Both the position numbers and the translations under genes were made by a program. A stretch of 64,000 nt of DNA, from NCBI GenBank assembly GCA_046160305.1, contig JBJXGX010000348.1, positions 1-64,000 of the forward strand, given 5' to 3'. Each line of letters opens with the position of its first letter. Positions within the stretch are counted from its first letter, which is position 1. The notes beneath the pieces were generated by a model, which worked only from the letters and a program-made list of their open reading frames with translations, made no database searches and was not told where the DNA came from. This document shows, piece by piece, positions 24,239 to 31,955 of this stretch. This DNA comes from SHXR01 sp046160305. GTDB lineage: Bacteria > Pseudomonadota > Gammaproteobacteria > Burkholderiales > SG8-39.

Positions 24239-26209
24239 AACAGTCTCTGGCGCGATGACGAAGCGGCGCGCTTTCCGGGCGACCTCGGGCTTCGCGTCTA
24301 CACATCGCGTTTGCTCGGCCGCGACAAGAGCCTCGTCCTGCACGGCGGGGGCAATACATCGGTCAAGCTTATCGAGCAAAACCGGTTCGGTGAGACCGAA
24401 GAGGTTTTGTATGTGAAAGGCAGCGGCTGGGATCTCGAGCACATTGATACGCCCGGCTTCTCGCCGGTGCGTCTTTCACATGTGGAGAAACTTGCCAAGC
24501 TGGATCGGTTGTCCGATCCCGACATGGTGAACGAGTTGATGACCAATATGCTCCGTGCCGGAGCGCCGGCACCCTCCATCGAGACGATCCTGCACGGCTG
24601 CCTGCCGTTCAAGTATGTCGATCACACGCACGCGGATGCGATCCTGGCGGTCACGAATACCGCGGACGGCACCGGGCGCATTCAACAAGTGTTCGGCGAA
24701 CGTGTGATCGCGATTCCTTATCTCATTCCAGGGTTCGACCTTGCCCAGTACGTTGCCCGGGCGTACCAACACCAGGCAACGCCGGCGACGATCGGTGTCG
24801 TGCTGATGAATCACGGCATTTTTTCGTTCGGCGCAACCGCGCGTGAGTCCTACGAGCGCATGATCCTGCTGGTCGGGACGGCCGAAAAATATCTCGATGC
24901 TGAACACGCCTGGGCGGTAACGGGTTCCCACTCAACGGTCAGCGCAACCGTCGAATCGATCGATCTTGCGCAGCTTCGACGTGATATTGCCGCGGTCGCC
25001 GGATTCCCGATAATCATGAGGATCCGCACCACTGCGCAGACACTTGCCTTCGCGCGCCATCCCGAGGTTGCGCGAATTTCGCAGCAAGGGCCGGCCACGC
25101 CCGATCATGTCATTCGCACCAAACGCACGCCGATGATCGGCACCGACGTAGCGGCGTTCGTCGAAGACTATCGCCGGTATTTCGAGGCGCACGCGCCGCG
25201 CGCCAAAGAGCCGAAGACCATGCTGGATCCGGCGCCCCGCATGGTGCTCGATCCTCGCTTTGGACTCGCTTCGATCGGGCGCACTGCCAAAGATGCCGCG
25301 ATCGTCGAGGAAATCTACGAGCACACCATCGACATCGTTCTGCGTGCTGAGGCTTTGGGCGGCTATCGCGCGCTTCCCGCCCACGATATTTTCAATGTCG
25401 AGTATTGGGATCTCGAGCAGGCCAAGCTGAGAAAAGGTGGCGCCGCGCCGCCGTTCGCTGGTGAGATCGCGCTCGTGACCGGCGCCGCATCGGGCATCGG
25501 CAAGGCCACCGTGACCGCATTGCTCGCGCGGGGCGCTGCGGTAGTGGGACTGGATCTTGATCCGGCGATTACAACGCTCCATCAACGCGCGGACTATCTT
25601 GGCGTGGTCGGCGACGTAACAAATCCAGAGGCGATCGGTGGTGCGCTTTCTACCACCGTAGCGCGCTTCGGCGGATTGGACATGCTGATTCTGAACGCCG
25701 GAATCTTCCCAGCCGGCCGCGACATCAAGGACCTTGGCCTCGCCGAATGGCGGCGGGTCATGGCGGTCAATGTCGATGCCAATCTGCTCCTGATGCACGC
25801 CTGCCATCCCTACCTCAAACTCGCGCCACGAGGTGGTCGTGTGGTCGTGATTGGCTCGAAAAATGTTCCCGCGCCGGGGCCGGGTGCAGGCGCCTATTCC
25901 GCATCAAAGGCTGCGCTCAACCAGCTCACCCGTATTGCCGCGCTCGAATGGGGTGTGGACGGCATTCGCATCAATACGCTTCACCCCAATGCGGTGTTCG
26001 ATACCGGCATTTGGACCGACGCAGTGTTGGCCGAACGAGCCAAGCGCTACGGCTTGACGGTCGATGCCTACAAACGGAACAACGTGCTCGCGACCGAGGT
26101 GACAAGCAAGGATGTGGCCGAACTTGCCGCTGAAATGTGCGGGCCGTTGTTCGCCAAGACCACGGGGGCGCAATTGCCGGTCGATGGCGGCAACGAGCGG
26201 GTGATTTGA
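24239..26209 (+). CDS. Bifunctional class II aldolase / short-chain dehydrogenase
   Basis: A 656-aa fusion. Residues ~1-400 are a class II (zinc) aldolase of the RhaD/FucA type, with H-G-G-G-N-T-S near 37, K-G-S-G-W-D near 60, the zinc pair in D-H-T-H-A-D near 126 and M-N-H-G near 184. Residues ~415-656 are an SDR with V-T-G-A-A-S-G-I-G, N-A-G, Y-S-A-S-K and a terminal V-D-G-G. Such fusions (RhaEW/YuxG type) cleave a ketose-1-phosphate to DHAP plus an aldehyde and oxidise or reduce the aldehyde. The stop overlaps the mtnA start (TGATG), suggesting a role in methylthioribose- or deoxyribose-phosphate salvage. An alternative start is ATG 24206, which adds 11 residues. Confidence 0.85.
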   Translation, partial: NSLWRDDEAARFPGDLGLRVYTSRLLGRDKSLVLHGGGNTSVKLIEQNRFGETEEVLYVKGSGWDLEHIDTPGFSPVRLSHVEKLAKLDRLSDPDMVNELMTNMLRAGAPAPSIETILHGCLPFKYVDHTHADAILAVTNTADGTGRIQQVFGERVIAIPYLIPGFDLAQYVARAYQHQATPATIGVVLMNHGIFSFGATARESYERMILLVGTAEKYLDAEHAWAVTGSHSTVSATVESIDLAQLRRDIAAVAGFPIIMRIRTTAQTLAFARHPEVARISQQGPATPDHVIRTKRTPMIGTDVAAFVEDYRRYFEAHAPRAKEPKTMLDPAPRMVLDPRFGLASIGRTAKDAAIVEEIYEHTIDIVLRAEALGGYRALPAHDIFNVEYWDLEQAKLRKGGAAPPFAGEIALVTGAASGIGKATVTALLARGAAVVGLDLDPAITTLHQRADYLGVVGDVTNPEAIGGALSTTVARFGGLDMLILNAGIFPAGRDIKDLGLAEWRRVMAVNVDANLLLMHACHPYLKLAPRGGRVVVIGSKNVPAPGPGAGAYSASKAALNQLTRIAALEWGVDGIRINTLHPNAVFDTGIWTDAVLAERAKRYGLTVDAYKRNNVLATEVTSKDVAELAAEMCGPLFAKTTGAQLPVDGGNERVI

Positions 26210-27285
26210 TGTCGATGCGCGTCGAGACGATGCGTTGGACTTCGGACCACGTCCTCGAGCTGATCGATCAGCGCGTGCTGCCGTTCGAGGTTCGCTACAT
26301 CGCATGTCGCGACGCTCGCGAAACAGCAAACGCCATCACTGACATGGTCGTTCGAGGGGCACCCGCGATCGGTTGCGCGGCCGCGTTTGGCCTTGCTCTG
26401 GAGGCTGCCGGCATTGAAAACTTGAGCCGCCCTGAACGCGAGCGGCGATTGTCCGAAGCGAGTGCCGCATTGCGATCGAGTCGGCCAACGGCCGTCAATC
26501 TGTTCTGGGCACTCGATCGAATGGATCGCGTCTGGAGAGATGCACGTGAGACCGACGGACTCGCGCTCACACAACGACTGCGCGACGAAGCGGAACGCAT
26601 CTTCGACGAGGATCTCGAAGTCAATCTCGCCATCGGCCGGCATGGTACTCCCGTCCTCGCCGACGGCGCGCGCGTCATGACCCACTGCAACGCGGGTGCA
26701 CTGGCCACCGCCGGACACGGCACGGCCCTGGGCGTCATTCGTTCAGCACGGGATCAAGGCAAGCGCCTGATGGTGATCGCCAACGAAACGCGTCCCTATC
26801 TGCAGGGTGCCCGGCTCACCGCCTGGGAAATGGTGCAAGAGGGAATTCCGGTCACCTTGGTGACCGACAATATGGCCGGTCATCTCATGCAGCGTGGCGA
26901 CGTCGATGTGATCGTGCTTGGCGCCGATCGCGTTGCCGCAAACGGCGACTTTGCGAACAAGATCGGCACCTACACGCTCGCCGTACTTGCGGCGCGCCAC
27001 GACATTCCCTTTTATGTCGCGGCGCCGTTGTCGACCATTGATCTTGAAACACCGGATGGCACGGGCATTCCCATCGAGGAGCGCGCCGCGGCCGAAGTGA
27101 CCGGCTTTCGCAATCAGCGTTGGGCGCCCGAAGGGGTGATCGTTCGCAATCCTGCGTTCGACGTAACGCCCGCAGAGCTTGTGACAGGGCTCATCACCGA
27201 GCGTGGCATCATCACAGCACCGAATGCTGAAAAAATTCGGGCGCTATTTGGAGAGAGTGTCCGGCAGACGAGGAGAGATGAATGA
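26209..27285 (+). CDS. mtnA: S-methyl-5-thioribose-1-phosphate isomerase
   Basis: A 358-aa member of the eIF2B-related sugar-phosphate isomerase family. The motifs R-G-A-P-A-I-G near residue 49, M-T-H-C-N-A-G-A-L with the catalytic cysteine near 160, and G-A-D-R-V-A-x-N-G-D with the catalytic aspartate near 240 identify MtnA. It converts methylthioribose-1-P, and in some bacteria 5-deoxyribose-1-P, to the ribulose-1-P form. The start overlaps the stop of the aldolase/SDR gene and its own stop overlaps the SnoaL-like gene, giving one coupled unit. No mtnB, mtnC or mtnD is present here. Confidence 0.92.
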   Translation: MSMRVETMRWTSDHVLELIDQRVLPFEVRYIACRDARETANAITDMVVRGAPAIGCAAAFGLALEAAGIENLSRPERERRLSEASAALRSSRPTAVNLFWALDRMDRVWRDARETDGLALTQRLRDEAERIFDEDLEVNLAIGRHGTPVLADGARVMTHCNAGALATAGHGTALGVIRSARDQGKRLMVIANETRPYLQGARLTAWEMVQEGIPVTLVTDNMAGHLMQRGDVDVIVLGADRVAANGDFANKIGTYTLAVLAARHDIPFYVAAPLSTIDLETPDGTGIPIEERAAAEVTGFRNQRWAPEGVIVRNPAFDVTPAELVTGLITERGIITAPNAEKIRALFGESVRQTRRDE

Positions 27286-27740
27286 ATCCGATTGAAATCG
27301 TCGAGCGATTCGCGCGTGCCGCCGAGTCGGCCAATGGCAGTGCCCTGGCGCGATGCTTCACTGAAGACGGCGTCTACCACGATGGGTTCTATGGAGCGTT
27401 CCATGGACCTTCCGGAATTCGCGCATTCCTCGAAGAGTATGTCTATCGCGATTCCGAAAGAATGCGCTGGACCTATAGCGACATTGCCGGTTCGGGAAAC
27501 CTTATCTACGCGAAGTACCTGTTCTCGTATTCATCGAAGCTCGCGGGCAAGGAAGGCCAACGCGTGCATTTTCAAGGCGTGAGTCAATTCCGGATGAAAG
27601 GGGACCTGATCGAGCGCTACTGGGAAGTGTTCGATTCCGGCATGGCGCTCGCCCAACTGGACTTCGCGCCGGAGCGAATCCGCAAGGTGCTCTCACGCGC
27701 GAACGATGCGTTCCTGCGAACGGTGCCGGCGGATCACTGA
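27282..27740 (+). CDS. SnoaL-like / nuclear transport factor 2 family protein
   Basis: A 152-aa NTF2-fold protein (E-I-V-E-R-F-A-R-A-A-E-S near the start, C-F-T-E-D-G-V-Y-H-D-G near residue 24). It overlaps mtnA by 4 nt (ATGA), so it is coupled with the aldolase/SDR-mtnA unit. The function is unknown; it may act on a carbonyl intermediate of that pathway (inference). Its stop codon overlaps the convergent L,D-transpeptidase gene by 7 nt. Confidence 0.75.
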   Translation: MNPIEIVERFARAAESANGSALARCFTEDGVYHDGFYGAFHGPSGIRAFLEEYVYRDSERMRWTYSDIAGSGNLIYAKYLFSYSSKLAGKEGQRVHFQGVSQFRMKGDLIERYWEVFDSGMALAQLDFAPERIRKVLSRANDAFLRTVPADH

Positions 27741-28234
27741 TCGGACGCGTTCTCTTCGATGATCTCGACCACCGTATAGGGCGGCACGAGATCGAACAGC
27801 TCGACGATATCGTCATTGCGCATCCGGATGCACCCGATCGACCCCGGAACACCCATCGGCGCCGTATCCGGGCTGCCGTGAATGTAGATGTAGCGACGCA
27901 TCGTGTCGACATCGCCAAGCCGATTGAATCCACGCTCGCAGCCCGAGAGCCAGAGGATGCGCGTCAACATCCAGTCACGACCTGGGAACCGCTCGGCGAG
28001 CGCTGGCGAGAACATTTCACCGGTAGGACGACGGCCCTTGAACACGGTGTTGCAGGCAGCACCTTGACCGATCTTCGCGCGAATGATGTGGCGACCCCGC
28101 GGCGTCCGGTTGCTGCCATTGCGTTCCCCCGCCCCATTGCTCGCGGTGGAGACGCGGTATTGCCTTATCACCGCTCCCGAGTCGTCGAGTAACTCGAGCG
28201 ACTGCGCAGCGAGAAAAATCTTAATCGAGGGCAT
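27734..28234 (-). CDS. L,D-transpeptidase (YkuD domain)
   Basis: A 166-aa YkuD-domain protein. The catalytic motif Y-I-Y-I-H-G-S-P-D followed by G-S-I-G-C-I-R-M lies near residues 116-138, with the cysteine nucleophile in S-I-G-C. These enzymes form 3-3 peptidoglycan cross-links or attach lipoproteins in the periplasm. No clear signal peptide is visible from ATG 28234, so export is unexplained; relatives next to tadA in betaproteobacteria are similar in size. The start lies within the last 14 nt of tadA, suggesting coupling. Confidence 0.88.
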   Translation of the reverse strand: MPSIKIFLAAQSLELLDDSGAVIRQYRVSTASNGAGERNGSNRTPRGRHIIRAKIGQGAACNTVFKGRRPTGEMFSPALAERFPGRDWMLTRILWLSGCERGFNRLGDVDTMRRYIYIHGSPDTAPMGVPGSIGCIRMRNDDIVELFDLVPPYTVVEIIEENASDQ

Positions 28235-28721
28235 CGATCGTACGATCCGCCGATCGGCGTCTCGCCGAGAAGAAAGACGAAAGCATCGCCCCGCACTCGT
28301 CGGCGAGGACATCACCGGACACCTCGGTGTGGTGATTGAGCCTCGCCTCTCGCATCAGATCCACGACGCTTCCGCACGCACCGGTCTTGGGATCCCGCGC
28401 ACCGAACACCAGCCTTGCTAGACGCGCATGCATGATCGCCCCGGCGCACATGCAACACGGCTCCAAGGTCACATAGAGCGTGCAGCCAGGAAGGCGGTAG
28501 TTGCCGAGCGCGGCAGCGGCGTCGCGCAACGCGATAATTTCAGCATGCGCGGTCGGGTCATGATGGGCGATGGGCCGGTTGCCGCCCCGCCCGATGATGC
28601 GGCCTTCATGAACCACGACGGCACCGACCGGAATCTCGCCCGCAACCGCCGCCGCCCTCGCGATCGCGATCGCCTCGGCCATCCAGGTCGCGTCGCGGTC
28701 AGCCACCAGAATCACTCCCAC
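28221..28721 (-). CDS. tadA: tRNA-specific adenosine deaminase
   Basis: A 166-aa zinc deaminase making inosine at tRNA-Arg position 34. Zinc ligands and catalytic acid are H59-A-E61 and P88-C89-x2-C92. The end of the upstream XRE/ImmA gene overlaps its start by 10 nt. In many betaproteobacteria tadA directly follows guaA; here about 3.2 kb of accessory genes intervene. The C-terminus is arginine- and serine-rich, as in homologues. Confidence 0.93.
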   Translation of the reverse strand: MGVILVADRDATWMAEAIAIARAAAVAGEIPVGAVVVHEGRIIGRGGNRPIAHHDPTAHAEIIALRDAAAALGNYRLPGCTLYVTLEPCCMCAGAIMHARLARLVFGARDPKTGACGSVVDLMREARLNHHTEVSGDVLADECGAMLSSFFSARRRSADRTIDALD

Positions 28722-29812
28722 TCTCCAGTCAAGATACTCACCACATTGCCGGTGCCCTCCGGATTGGATGACATCAGCAACGCCTGCAACAGGCTGGGCT
28801 TAACACGCATCTCACGAGCCACCGTGGATTGAGGCACGCCGAAGTGCTCTTTCATTACCTTCAGGCTCTCGGCAATGACCTCCGGCGCTTCATTGGCAAT
28901 CAGATGATCTTCCGACTCTTGCACCGCTTCGCCATGGCGATTGAGTCCCACGTACCCTGCCCTAGCCTGGTCATCCGAAAGCATACCAAGCTGCCGGCCA
29001 CGAAAAATGATTGCTGCCTTGGACACCCCCCAACGCAGCTTCAATTCAGATAGGCCCGGCCAGTTGAGACGCGTGCCACGGATGGCCAGTTTGCATTCGC
29101 TGGCGAACGTGCTTCGCGGCATCAGCAATGCGCTGGCGAAACGATTGGCCTGCGTCTCGGTCAATCGGTCGCCGGTCAAGATGCCAATGTGCAGCGAGAA
29201 GTGCCCCAACTCGTGAGCAATGCCAAAGCGCTCACGACACGCCGAGCGGCCAGAAGCGTTCAATGCGATCAGGGGGCGCTTTGTTGCAAACGACACGGCA
29301 TCGACCTCAGTTGCCAGACCATGCACCTTCATCACGACGGCACCGGCGTTCTCCGCAATGCGCGTGACATTGCTCAGCGGACCCATGCCAAGACTAAAGA
29401 GCGAACGGAATTTCTCGGCAGCGCGCTCGATCGTCTCGGGAGACTCCGGATCGGCCTCCCCAACTTGGTAGTGCGGCAGTTCGACATGCTCATCCACCAC
29501 ACCCACCAGATGCTTGAGCATTTCGCCTCGGGCGCGCGCGACCTGGCGCATCATCACCTTGGTCGTCAGCTGCCGGCGAAAGTGGCACTGCTCATCGGCA
29601 ATCGGATTCGGATCGAGGTGATAGAAAAACCCCGGCAGAACATTCAGTTCTCCGGCGAGAGAATTCTCAAGCGAAGCTGCAACCGATTCGGCACCAGTTT
29701 CTACACGACTAAGGAACTGCTTCGACACCCCCACCCGCTCCCCCAACTCTGTGAGCGACAGATCGTGGAAGAGCCGGATGAGTCGAAGGTTGGTCCCAAT
29801 GAAGTCGCTCAT
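28712..29812 (-). CDS. XRE-family HTH regulator fused to ImmA/IrrE metallopeptidase
   Basis: A 366-aa fusion. An N-terminal XRE helix-turn-helix (residues ~8-60, L-T-E-L-G-E-R-V-G-V-S-K-Q-F-L-S-R) is joined to a central ImmA/IrrE zinc-peptidase domain with the H-E-x-x-H motif in A-H-E-L-G-H near residue 195. A C-terminal ~100 residues follow (M-K-E-H-F-G-V-P-Q-S-T-V near 330). Such proteins repress mobile-element or toxin genes and are inactivated or act by proteolysis. The start ATG 29812 overlaps the stop of the 111-aa gene (ATGA). It is divergent from the AbiE pair across an AT-rich repeat region, so it may repress both directions (inference). Confidence 0.85.
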   Translation of the reverse strand: MSDFIGTNLRLIRLFHDLSLTELGERVGVSKQFLSRVETGAESVAASLENSLAGELNVLPGFFYHLDPNPIADEQCHFRRQLTTKVMMRQVARARGEMLKHLVGVVDEHVELPHYQVGEADPESPETIERAAEKFRSLFSLGMGPLSNVTRIAENAGAVVMKVHGLATEVDAVSFATKRPLIALNASGRSACRERFGIAHELGHFSLHIGILTGDRLTETQANRFASALLMPRSTFASECKLAIRGTRLNWPGLSELKLRWGVSKAAIIFRGRQLGMLSDDQARAGYVGLNRHGEAVQESEDHLIANEAPEVIAESLKVMKEHFGVPQSTVAREMRVKPSLLQALLMSSNPEGTGNVVSILTGEWE

Positions 29813-30144
29813 CGCACTGCTTCGGAGGCTGCATCGCCTTCGTCGCGCCGCTTCGGTGCCACCCGGGGCTTCGCCACATCGACGGATTGCGGCAAGATTT
29901 GTTGACCTTCCACCCGCAATACACGCACGGCGTTCGACACCCAGCGGCATGCGAGTTCTCCGCTGGGCGTGAAGCCGAGAAACTCGACCCGCGGTTCGGC
30001 AGCGCCATCATGACCGCGATCGATGATGAAACAGAAGCGGGCGGGTGCGCCATCAGTCGCCAATTCCAGAAAGTCCATCTGGTAGCGATTGGAGGAAACC
30101 GCGGGATTGAAAGCTGCAGGTGATAATAAAATTATTTTGTGCAT
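29809..30144 (-). CDS. Unknown 111-aa protein coupled to the XRE/ImmA-IrrE gene
   Basis: A product I do not recognise. Residues ~23-90 look folded (M-D-F-L-E-L-A-T-D-G then R-F-C-F-I-I-D-R-G-H-D), with a charged C-terminal tail. It overlaps the XRE/ImmA-IrrE start by 4 nt, so it is the first gene of that unit. The ATG at 30144 lacks a ribosome binding site (A-rich instead); ATG 30078 is an alternative that would trim a poorly ordered N-terminus. It could be the substrate of the peptidase, a toxin, or an antitoxin; the sequence does not decide. Confidence 0.6.
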   Translation of the reverse strand: MHKIILLSPAAFNPAVSSNRYQMDFLELATDGAPARFCFIIDRGHDGAAEPRVEFLGFTPSGELACRWVSNAVRVLRVEGQQILPQSVDVAKPRVAPKRRDEGDAASEAVR

Positions 30145-30310
30145 TTTTTGAAATTCGTCAATGCAATTTTAGTGCAATTTTGTTAATTCGTCAACTTTTC
30201 CGACAGAATGGACGCCATAACGTCGTTAGTCACCCTTATTCCATACAAACCGCAGGGCTTGAAAAGTGTCAGAAACAGATCGATAATTCTACCAGTCAAG
30301 AGATATCGCC
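30145..30310. promoter_or_regulatory. AT-rich divergent promoter/operator region with spaced repeats
   Basis: This gap between the XRE/ImmA unit and the AbiE pair is far more AT-rich than the rest of the window. TGCAATTTT occurs twice, 11 bp apart (30162-30170 and 30173-30181), and AATTCGTCAA occurs twice, 33 bp apart (30152-30161 and 30185-30194). Both spacings are whole helical turns, as expected for operator half-sites of an HTH repressor such as the adjacent XRE protein or AbiEi. Confidence 0.5.
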
Positions 30311-30907
30311 ATGCAAACCCTCACCAAACAAGTCCTAGAGCACGCCGCCGGATTGCCGGAAGGCACGCCTCTGGTTGCCAAAGAACTGCTGCACCTCGGC
30401 AACCGTGCAGCCGTAGACCAAGTGCTGTCCCGCCTAGTGCAACGTGGCACCCTGCTGCGCGCCGGCCGCGGTATCTATGTCCTGCCGGTCGAAAGCCGCT
30501 TTGGCACCCGTGCACCCTCGACCGTCAAAATGGTTGAAGGTCTGGCGAACCAGCGCGGGGAAATAATCGTGTCGCACGGCGCCGCTGCCGCCAACGCGCT
30601 GGGCCTGACCACACAGGTGCCGATGCGGGCGGTCTATCTCACGTCAGGCCCCAGTCGCCGCTTGAAATTGGGCGCACAGATGGTCGAGTTCCGGCACGCG
30701 CCGATCTGGCAGTTAATCTTTCCGGGTCGAACTGCTGGCGAAGTGGTGCGAGCACTGGCCTGGCTAGGTCGGGAAAAAGCCGGGGAAGCGATCCAGAAGC
30801 TGCGCGTCAAGCTCCCGCCGGCGGATCTGAAAGAAGTCGCGTCGGCGCGGTCGCGCCTGCCGACGTGGATGGCCCAAGAGGTCAGCGTTCTGGTGGCCGA
30901 TGGCTGA
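30311..30907 (+). CDS. AbiEi-type antitoxin / DUF6088-like transcriptional regulator
   Basis: A 198-aa protein with an N-terminal winged-helix region (residues ~1-60, with V-D-Q-V-L-S-R-L-V-Q-R-G-T-L-L-R-A-G-R-G). A middle domain typical of AbiEi-like antitoxins follows (S-H-G-A-A-A-A-N-A-L-G-L-T-T-Q near 92, Y-L-T-S-G near 115). AbiEi proteins autorepress the operon and neutralise the AbiEii nucleotidyltransferase. Its stop overlaps the AbiEii start by 8 nt, the usual arrangement. It is the first gene of the rightward half of the island. Confidence 0.82.
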   Translation: MQTLTKQVLEHAAGLPEGTPLVAKELLHLGNRAAVDQVLSRLVQRGTLLRAGRGIYVLPVESRFGTRAPSTVKMVEGLANQRGEIIVSHGAAAANALGLTTQVPMRAVYLTSGPSRRLKLGAQMVEFRHAPIWQLIFPGRTAGEVVRALAWLGREKAGEAIQKLRVKLPPADLKEVASARSRLPTWMAQEVSVLVADG

Positions 30908-31913
30908 GTTCTGCCGGCTCTCCCGCTCCGAGCGCCTCGACGCGCTCAATGCAGCAGCCGACACATCGGGCTTGCCGCCCCATCTGTTGGAAAAAGACGT
31001 CTGGGTGGTCTGGTCGCTGCGGCACCTCTTTGCCGGCCCTTACGCAGAGCACTTGGTATTCAAGGGCGGCACGTCCTTATCGAAAGCCTATGGCGTCATC
31101 CGGCGATTCTCTGAAGATGTGGACATGACCTATGACATCCGCGCGATCGCTCGAGATCTGGTGGGCGATGCGGATACGCCGCTGCCCGCCAACAAGAGCC
31201 AGATGAAGAAATGGAACAAGGAGATTCGGGCGCGCCTGTCGGACTGGATCGACGCCGAGATCGTGCCACGTCTCAAGCTCGATCTTGAACGGCATGGCCT
31301 ACCGGCAACCGTGCGGGCGGAGAGTGACAAAGTGTTCATCGACTATGCACCGCTCGCGAGCGGCACCGGCTATGTCGCGCCCGTCGTCATGTTGGAATTC
31401 GGCGCCCGCTCAACCGGCGAGCCGAGCGCGCCACGCGCCATCCGCTGCGATGCGGCTGCGCATCTGCACGGCGTCGAGTTTCCAAGCGCGACGCCAAAGG
31501 TAATGCACGCCGAGCGCACCTTCTGGGAGAAGGCCACGGCGATTCACGTTTTCTGTGCGCAAGGCGAATTCCGGGGCGATGACCGTTTCGCGCGGCACTG
31601 GCATGACGTGACGAGACTGGACGCCACCGGCTTCGCCGACGCGGCCATTGCGGACAAGACCCTCGCTCGCGCAGTTGCCGATCATAAGACCGTCTTCTTC
31701 GCCGAAAAGAATACTCGTGGCGAAGTGATCGACTATCACGCCGCCGTCGCTGGTGCGATCCAGCTTGTACCGGATAACGGCGCATTGGCCAAACTGGCGG
31801 CCGACTATCGGCGCATGGTCGATGATGGTTTGTTTCTCGATGACGTCGAACCCTTTGACGCTCTGCTCGATCGATGTCGTGCTATTCAAGTGAAGGCAAA
31901 TTCAAAGTCGTAA
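30900..31913 (+). CDS. AbiEii/AbiGii-type nucleotidyltransferase toxin
   Basis: A 337-aa nucleotidyltransferase of the AbiEii (COG2253) family. The nucleotidyltransferase core shows F-K-G-G-T-S-L-S-K (GGTSLSK at residues 56-62) and S-E-D-V-D (71-75) with the metal-binding aspartates. Further E-K-A-T-A-I-H and R-H-W-H-D-V motifs lie near 210 and 235. AbiEii-type enzymes act as type IV toxins in abortive phage infection; some relatives add nucleotides to tRNA. All key residues are present, so it looks active. It is convergent with guaA, with only 42 nt between the stops. Confidence 0.87.
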   Translation: MAEFCRLSRSERLDALNAAADTSGLPPHLLEKDVWVVWSLRHLFAGPYAEHLVFKGGTSLSKAYGVIRRFSEDVDMTYDIRAIARDLVGDADTPLPANKSQMKKWNKEIRARLSDWIDAEIVPRLKLDLERHGLPATVRAESDKVFIDYAPLASGTGYVAPVVMLEFGARSTGEPSAPRAIRCDAAAHLHGVEFPSATPKVMHAERTFWEKATAIHVFCAQGEFRGDDRFARHWHDVTRLDATGFADAAIADKTLARAVADHKTVFFAEKNTRGEVIDYHAAVAGAIQLVPDNGALAKLAADYRRMVDDGLFLDDVEPFDALLDRCRAIQVKANSKS

Positions 31914-31955
31914 TGATCGCGGAATATCGAGAAATCTTGAAGCTCGGCGAACCGC

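Noticed and set aside
30900..31913. AbiEii gene as a tRNA/CCA-type or metabolic nucleotidyltransferase
   Set aside because: The pairing and overlap with an AbiEi-like regulator favours the toxin-antitoxin interpretation.
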